Assembly (NCBI RefSeq): GCF_002291145.1
Contig: NZ_NTGE01000099.1
Span: 477,135-541,134 of the forward strand
Origin: Streptomyces sp. SA15
GTDB taxonomy: Bacteria > Actinomycetota > Actinomycetes > Streptomycetales > Streptomycetaceae
Length of the DNA: 64,000 nt
Direction of reading: 5' to 3'
Both the position numbers and the translations under genes were made by a program. The notes under the pieces were generated by a model. The model worked only from the letters and a program-made list of their open reading frames with translations. It was not told the DNA's origin and did no database searches. Shown here piece by piece: positions 60,881 to 64,000 of this stretch; the stretch's first letter is position 1, and the number at the start of each line of letters is the position of its first letter.

Positions 60881-60958
60881 TGCGACCGCCTCCCCCGCAC
60901 ACGCACGAACATCAACTCGTGCCGACCGTACAGCCGGTCACGGAAACGCGTCAGGCCC

Positions 60959-60985
60959 TGTGGACAACTCCACGCCTGTGGACAA
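60959..60985. other. Pair of DnaA-box-like words
   Basis: TGTGGACAA occurs at 60959-60967 and 60977-60985, 18 bp apart in the same orientation. Its complement TTGTCCACA is the Streptomyces DnaA box consensus as I remember it. They lie in a 117-bp gap between two leftward genes. Confidence 0.55.
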
Positions 60986-60997
60986 CGCGGCTGGGCA

Positions 60998-61867
60998 TCA
61001 GCGCCCGGCAGCGCCCACCCCACCCCTGAACCCCCTGAATCCCCGCTGACGGGCCGCCTCATACAGCGCCACGGTCCCCGCGGCCGCCGCGTTCAGGGAA
61101 CTGGCCGCACCCCCGATCGGAATCCGCACCGTCTCGTCACACAACGCACGCCAGGACGCGCTCATCCCGGACGTCTCGTTGCCGATCACGAGCAGCACCG
61201 GGCCGGTCAGGTCCACCTCGGTGACGTCCCGTTCACCGTGCTCGTCGGTGCCCAGGATCCGCACCGGCAGGCCGCCCTCGCGCAGACCGTCGGCCCAGTC
61301 CGCGACCGTACGCGGAGCGGGAACCCTGACCGTCGGCACCGCGAAGACCGACCCCGTGCTGGCGCGCAGCGCCTTGGGGTCGTACACGTCCGCCGCGTGA
61401 CCGCACACGATGAGCCCCGACGCCCCGAACGCGTCGGCGGAGCGGATGAGCGTCCCGATGTTGCCGGGTGTGGTCGGACGGTCGAAGACCACGCCCAGGA
61501 AGTCGGGCTCGGGGGCGAGGCGGTCCAGGTCGTCCGGGGGCAGCTCGGCGACGACGAGGAGCTCGGGCGTGGCCTCGTCCTTCCCGCCCAGCTCGCGCAG
61601 CAGACCGGAGTCCATCTTCACCCGCTGCACGTCCCGGCCGACGCGGCGCAGCGTCTCCTGCGCCCACTGCGACAGCTCGCGGTCGGCCGCGTACAGGACG
61701 GCGCGCAGCGACCAGCCGTGGTCCAGCGCCAGGGTGATGGGACGCACGCCCTGGACGACGAACTCGCCGGCGCGCTGCCGCTTCGTACGGTTGCCGAGGA
61801 GCGCCTCCCACTGCTGGAAGCGGGCGTTACGGGTGCTCACCCGAAGAGTCGCGGGCGTGCTACCCAC
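60998..61867 (-). CDS. TrmH/SpoU-family rRNA methyltransferase
   Basis: GAGGGG stands before GTG 61867, which is preferred over the open frame upstream; 289 residues follow. An N-terminal L30e-like RNA-binding domain (about 10-120, NRTKRQRAGEFVVQGVRPI) precedes the SPOUT domain with VVFDRPTTPGNIGTLIRSADAFGA, VIGNETSGMS and IPIGGAASSLNAAAAGTVALYE. It should methylate a 2'-O in 23S rRNA. The gap on its upstream side is filled with AGGCAAGGTCA-like short repeats. Confidence 0.92.
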   Translation of the reverse strand: MGSTPATLRVSTRNARFQQWEALLGNRTKRQRAGEFVVQGVRPITLALDHGWSLRAVLYAADRELSQWAQETLRRVGRDVQRVKMDSGLLRELGGKDEATPELLVVAELPPDDLDRLAPEPDFLGVVFDRPTTPGNIGTLIRSADAFGASGLIVCGHAADVYDPKALRASTGSVFAVPTVRVPAPRTVADWADGLREGGLPVRILGTDEHGERDVTEVDLTGPVLLVIGNETSGMSASWRALCDETVRIPIGGAASSLNAAAAGTVALYEAARQRGFRGFRGGVGAAGR

Positions 61868-61944
61868 TGGATGCCCCTCTCTGGAACGGACCGCCGTGTT
61901 CGGCAAGGCTAGGCAGGATCAGGCAAGGTCAAGGTTAGGCAACG

Positions 61945-62687
61945 TCAGGCCTCCAGCACCGCCGAAGCCCTGACCAGCACCGCCGAGCGCGTTCCGATCT
62001 TCAGCCGTTCCAGCGGTCGTACGGGTGCGACGGGGATCTTGCGGGCGCGGTCGGTCACGGCGATGACGGCGTGCGGCGGCAGCACCGACGCCAGCGACCG
62101 CAGCATCCCCGTCACCGGCTCACCGGGCACCTCGCCCGCCCACTGGGTCCGCTCCCCGTACGGCAGGTCCGTCACCACCAGGTCGGGCGGCGATCCGGAG
62201 ACGACCCGGGCCAGCGCCTCGGCATCGAAGACGTCCGCCGTTTCCACAGTGCAGGGCAGTCCGCCGCCGTCCGCGGTCAGGCGCTCGCGCAGCCGCCGGG
62301 CCGCGTCGGCCGCCTCCAGGTACGACGGCTTCGCGAACCGTTCGCTCTGCTCGCGCCGCTCCCGCTCGCGCGCGGCCAGCCCCTCCGGCGTGAGCAGGGC
62401 CAGGTTCTTGCGGGCGAGCCCGACCGGCTCCGGATCCACGTCGGAGGCAATCACCCGCCGCAGCGAACGGCGCTGGAGCAGCCCGAGCACCGTCACCAGG
62501 TAACCGCTGCCGCAGCAGGGGTCCCAGAGGGTCACCGGCCCGTCGTCCGGGAGATGGTCCAGGCCCCGCAGAAAGATCTCGACGGCCAGCCGCACGGGAA
62601 AGGCTGGGTACCCCGGGGCGGAGTGCAGGACCACTCCGCAGGCGAGGTCGGTACTGTCCACCCGCTCCGTGGCGTGACGGTAGGGCA
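61945..62687 (-). CDS. aviRa: 23S rRNA methyltransferase, AviRa-like
   Basis: GGAGAGGAAGCAG precedes the GTG at 62687; the longer frame upstream runs through a tandem repeat and is not used. The 247 residues start YRHATERVDSTDLACGVVLH and have the SAM motif LWDPCCGSGYLVTVLGLL (about 52-69), the acidic SDVDPEP, and the catalytic LTDLPYGER-like VVTDLPYGERTQW. These match AviRa, which methylates a guanine of 23S rRNA and gives avilamycin-type (orthosomycin) resistance. A housekeeping role in this genome is equally possible. Confidence 0.87.
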
Positions 62688-62706
62688 CCTGCTTCCTCTC
62701 CCCGGG

Positions 62707-62820
62707 CCTCTCGGACCGTACGGACGACGGCCTCTCGGACCGTACGGACCGCGGCCTCTCGGACCGTAAGACGACGGCCTCCCGGACCGCATGACAGCCC
62801 TCTCGAACCGTATGACAGCC
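62707..62820. repeat. 24-bp tandem repeat, about five decaying units
   Basis: Units starting CCTCTCGGACCGTACGG repeat at 62707, 62731, 62755, 62778 and 62799 with growing decay. Each good unit holds the palindrome CCGTACGG. The array is in the 5' region of the AviRa-like gene. Confidence 0.8.
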
Positions 62821-62892
62821 TGAGACGTTCCTCACAGAACGCAAGCGTCAGAATCAACCGTGAATCAACCGTTGAAAGATCCACACAGCAGA

Positions 62893-62924
62893 ACGGACGG
62901 CATCGTGATCACGATGCCGCCCGT
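62893..62924 (-). terminator. Terminator of tRNA-Leu
   Basis: CGGCATCGTGATCACGATGCCG (two 9-bp arms around GATC, 62898-62919) extends outward with one mismatch to 62893-62924, 7 bp past the tRNA 3' end. Confidence 0.85.
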
Positions 62925-62930
62925 CCCGTC

Positions 62931-63017
62931 TGGTGCGCGAGGGGGGAGTTGAACCCCCACGCCCTTGCGGGCACTGGAACCTGAATCCAGCGCGTCTGCC
63001 TATTCCGCCACCCGCGC
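62931..63017 (-). tRNA. tRNA-Leu (anticodon CAG)
   Basis: Read leftward from 63017 the molecule has acceptor GCGCGGG pairing with CTCGCGC, D-arm start TGGCGGAATAGGCAGACGC, anticodon loop TTCAGGT (anticodon CAG) in stem CTGGA/TCCAG-type pairing, a long variable arm TGCCCGCAAGGGCG, and T-loop GTTCAACTC. The 3' CCA is encoded at 62931-62933. The long variable arm is as required for leucine tRNA. Confidence 0.95.
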
Positions 63018-63539
63018 ATTGGGTGTGTCTTCGGGCCCAAACCCCTTGGGGTTGCTGCCCTCCGACACCCAGAACATTAGCACGCTGGAAGGGGTGGATT
63101 CACATCCCTTTCGCCCGGGCAGCCGCCGACCAGCGCGGTCGGCATCTCCCCCGACCGGCTCCCCGCCGGACCGACCCGACCGCCTTGCGACCAACCCGCC
63201 GGACCCCCCGCTACGTATCAACGTGTGCCGGTTCACGTATCAACCTCGTACCGGTCCGGCCCGTCTGCCCAGGAGCCGGTCGGGGTCCACAGCCCGGTGC
63301 GGGACACTTGTCTGCGGCCGCCTCTACGATCCTTGGCAGGACGAGTCCGCGAGAGGAGTTCGAAGGGGAGCTCCGGAGGGAACTTCGGAGGCGTCGACAC
63401 CCGTCGACCGGGCCGACAGGGGGAACCAGCCGATTTACCGGCGCGTGGATACGATCAGTAAGCAGTACCAGCAGTACGAAGCAAGGCAGCGCCCGCTCAG
63501 CGGGACACAGGACGGCAGCAGCTACGGAGGAGGTGCCCC
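63018..63539. other. Long leader before the FHA operon
   Basis: These 522 bp between tRNA-Leu and fhaA have no supported gene; open frames lack ribosome sites. ACGTATCAAC occurs twice (63213-63222 and 63235-63244), 22 bp apart, which may be a regulator site. A GGATACGAT near 63447 could be a -10 element. Confidence 0.5.
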
Positions 63540-64000
63540 ATGGGAGTCCTGAAGAAGTTCGAGCAGCGTCTCGAAGGTCTGGTCAACGGCACCTTCGCCA
63601 AGGTGTTCAAGTCCGAGGTCCAGCCCGTGGAGATCGCCGGAGCGCTCCAGCGCGAGTGCGACAACAACGCGACCATCTGGAACCGCGACCGGACGGTCGT
63701 ACCCAATGACTTCATCGTGGAGCTGAGCACGCCGGACTTCGAGCGGCTCAGCCCCTACTCCGGCCAGCTCGGCGACGAGCTCGCCGGCATGGTGCGCGAC
63801 TACGCCAAGCAGCAGCGCTACACCTTCATGGGCCCCATCAAGGTCAACCTGGAGAAGGCGGACGACCTCGACACCGGCCTGTACCGGGTGCGCAGCCGTA
63901 CGCTCGCCTCCTCCACCAATCAGCAGGCCTCCGCGCCCGCCCCGGCGGCCCCGGCCGGACGTCCGGGTTCCGCGGCCCCCGGTGCCCCCGGCGGCTACGG
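63540..64000 (+). CDS. fhaA: FhaA-type DUF3662/FHA protein, 3' end outside window
   Basis: GGAGGAGG stands before the ATG at 63540, and the frame stays open to the window end, so it is partial. The first about 120 residues are the DUF3662 domain (MGVLKKFEQRLEGLVNGTFA, SEVQPVEIAGALQRECD, IVELSTPDFERLSPY); a Pro/Ala/Gly-rich linker then begins. In known FhaA proteins the FHA phosphothreonine-binding domain comes at the far end, here beyond the window. FhaA proteins act with PASTA kinases in cell-wall control. Confidence 0.93.
   Translation, partial: MGVLKKFEQRLEGLVNGTFAKVFKSEVQPVEIAGALQRECDNNATIWNRDRTVVPNDFIVELSTPDFERLSPYSGQLGDELAGMVRDYAKQQRYTFMGPIKVNLEKADDLDTGLYRVRSRTLASSTNQQASAPAPAAPAGRPGSAAPGAPGGY

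Overview
The window is high-GC DNA with the gene style of a Streptomyces core chromosome: GTG starts, ATGA/GTGA overlaps inside operons, an actinobacterial proteasome activator (Bpa), a mycothiol-type maleylpyruvate isomerase, a FhaA-type FHA protein beside a tRNA-Leu(CAG), and two branched-chain 2-oxoacid dehydrogenase (bkd) clusters about 13 kb apart. From memory, this order resembles the SCO38xx region of S. coelicolor, tens of kb from oriC. An exact parS-like palindrome at 39420-39433 and several DnaA-box-like words fit that position, but the location is inferred.

Layout. 0-6 kb: end of a SpoIIE-type phosphatase, an AI-2E-type permease, a pirin, and two stretches of gene debris (a BRO antirepressor remnant, and TetR plus transporter tails left by a deletion). 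6-15 kb: SseB-like protein, secreted intradiol dioxygenase, long-chain-type acyl-CoA dehydrogenase, M18 aminopeptidase, GT2 membrane glycosyltransferase with a tiny membrane peptide, cupin, GlxA-type regulator, LURP-one protein. 15-24.5 kb: nitrilase-fold amidohydrolase, MDMPI, methyltransferase, GntR-MFS pair, two D-Ala-D-Ala carboxypeptidases, and a MerR regulator with a classic 19-bp-spacer promoter driving an imine-reductase-like enzyme and an F420/FMN enzyme. 24.5-45.5 kb: bkd cluster 1, a broken phosphotransferase, two divergent membrane Ser/Thr kinases, bpa, quinone oxidoreductase, DrrAB-type ABC exporter, potassium channel, moeA-mobA, and bkd cluster 2 divergent from an Lrp-type bkdR. 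46-57 kb: the phenylacetate system (TetR-type paaR, paaH, paaN, then paaABCDE), split by an operon for a TrmH methyltransferase, an HTTM protein and a DUF5819 protein. 57-64 kb: a second acyl-CoA dehydrogenase behind a KstR-like operator, rhodanese, J-protein, DUF2252, two rRNA methyltransferases (one AviRa-like), tRNA-Leu, and the start of fhaA.

How the parts fit. Three copies of an ACCG-N6-CGGT palindrome lie in the paaH/paaN divergent region, in front of paaA, and in front of the E1-alpha gene of bkd cluster 2. This suggests one PaaR-like repressor controls phenylacetyl-CoA degradation and also the second 2-oxoacid dehydrogenase, which could supply phenylacetyl-CoA from phenylpyruvate. This link is the most interesting hypothesis here.

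No CRISPR array, intact insertion sequence or prophage was seen. Several minisatellites (two with 21-bp units) and several internally deleted pseudogenes are present.
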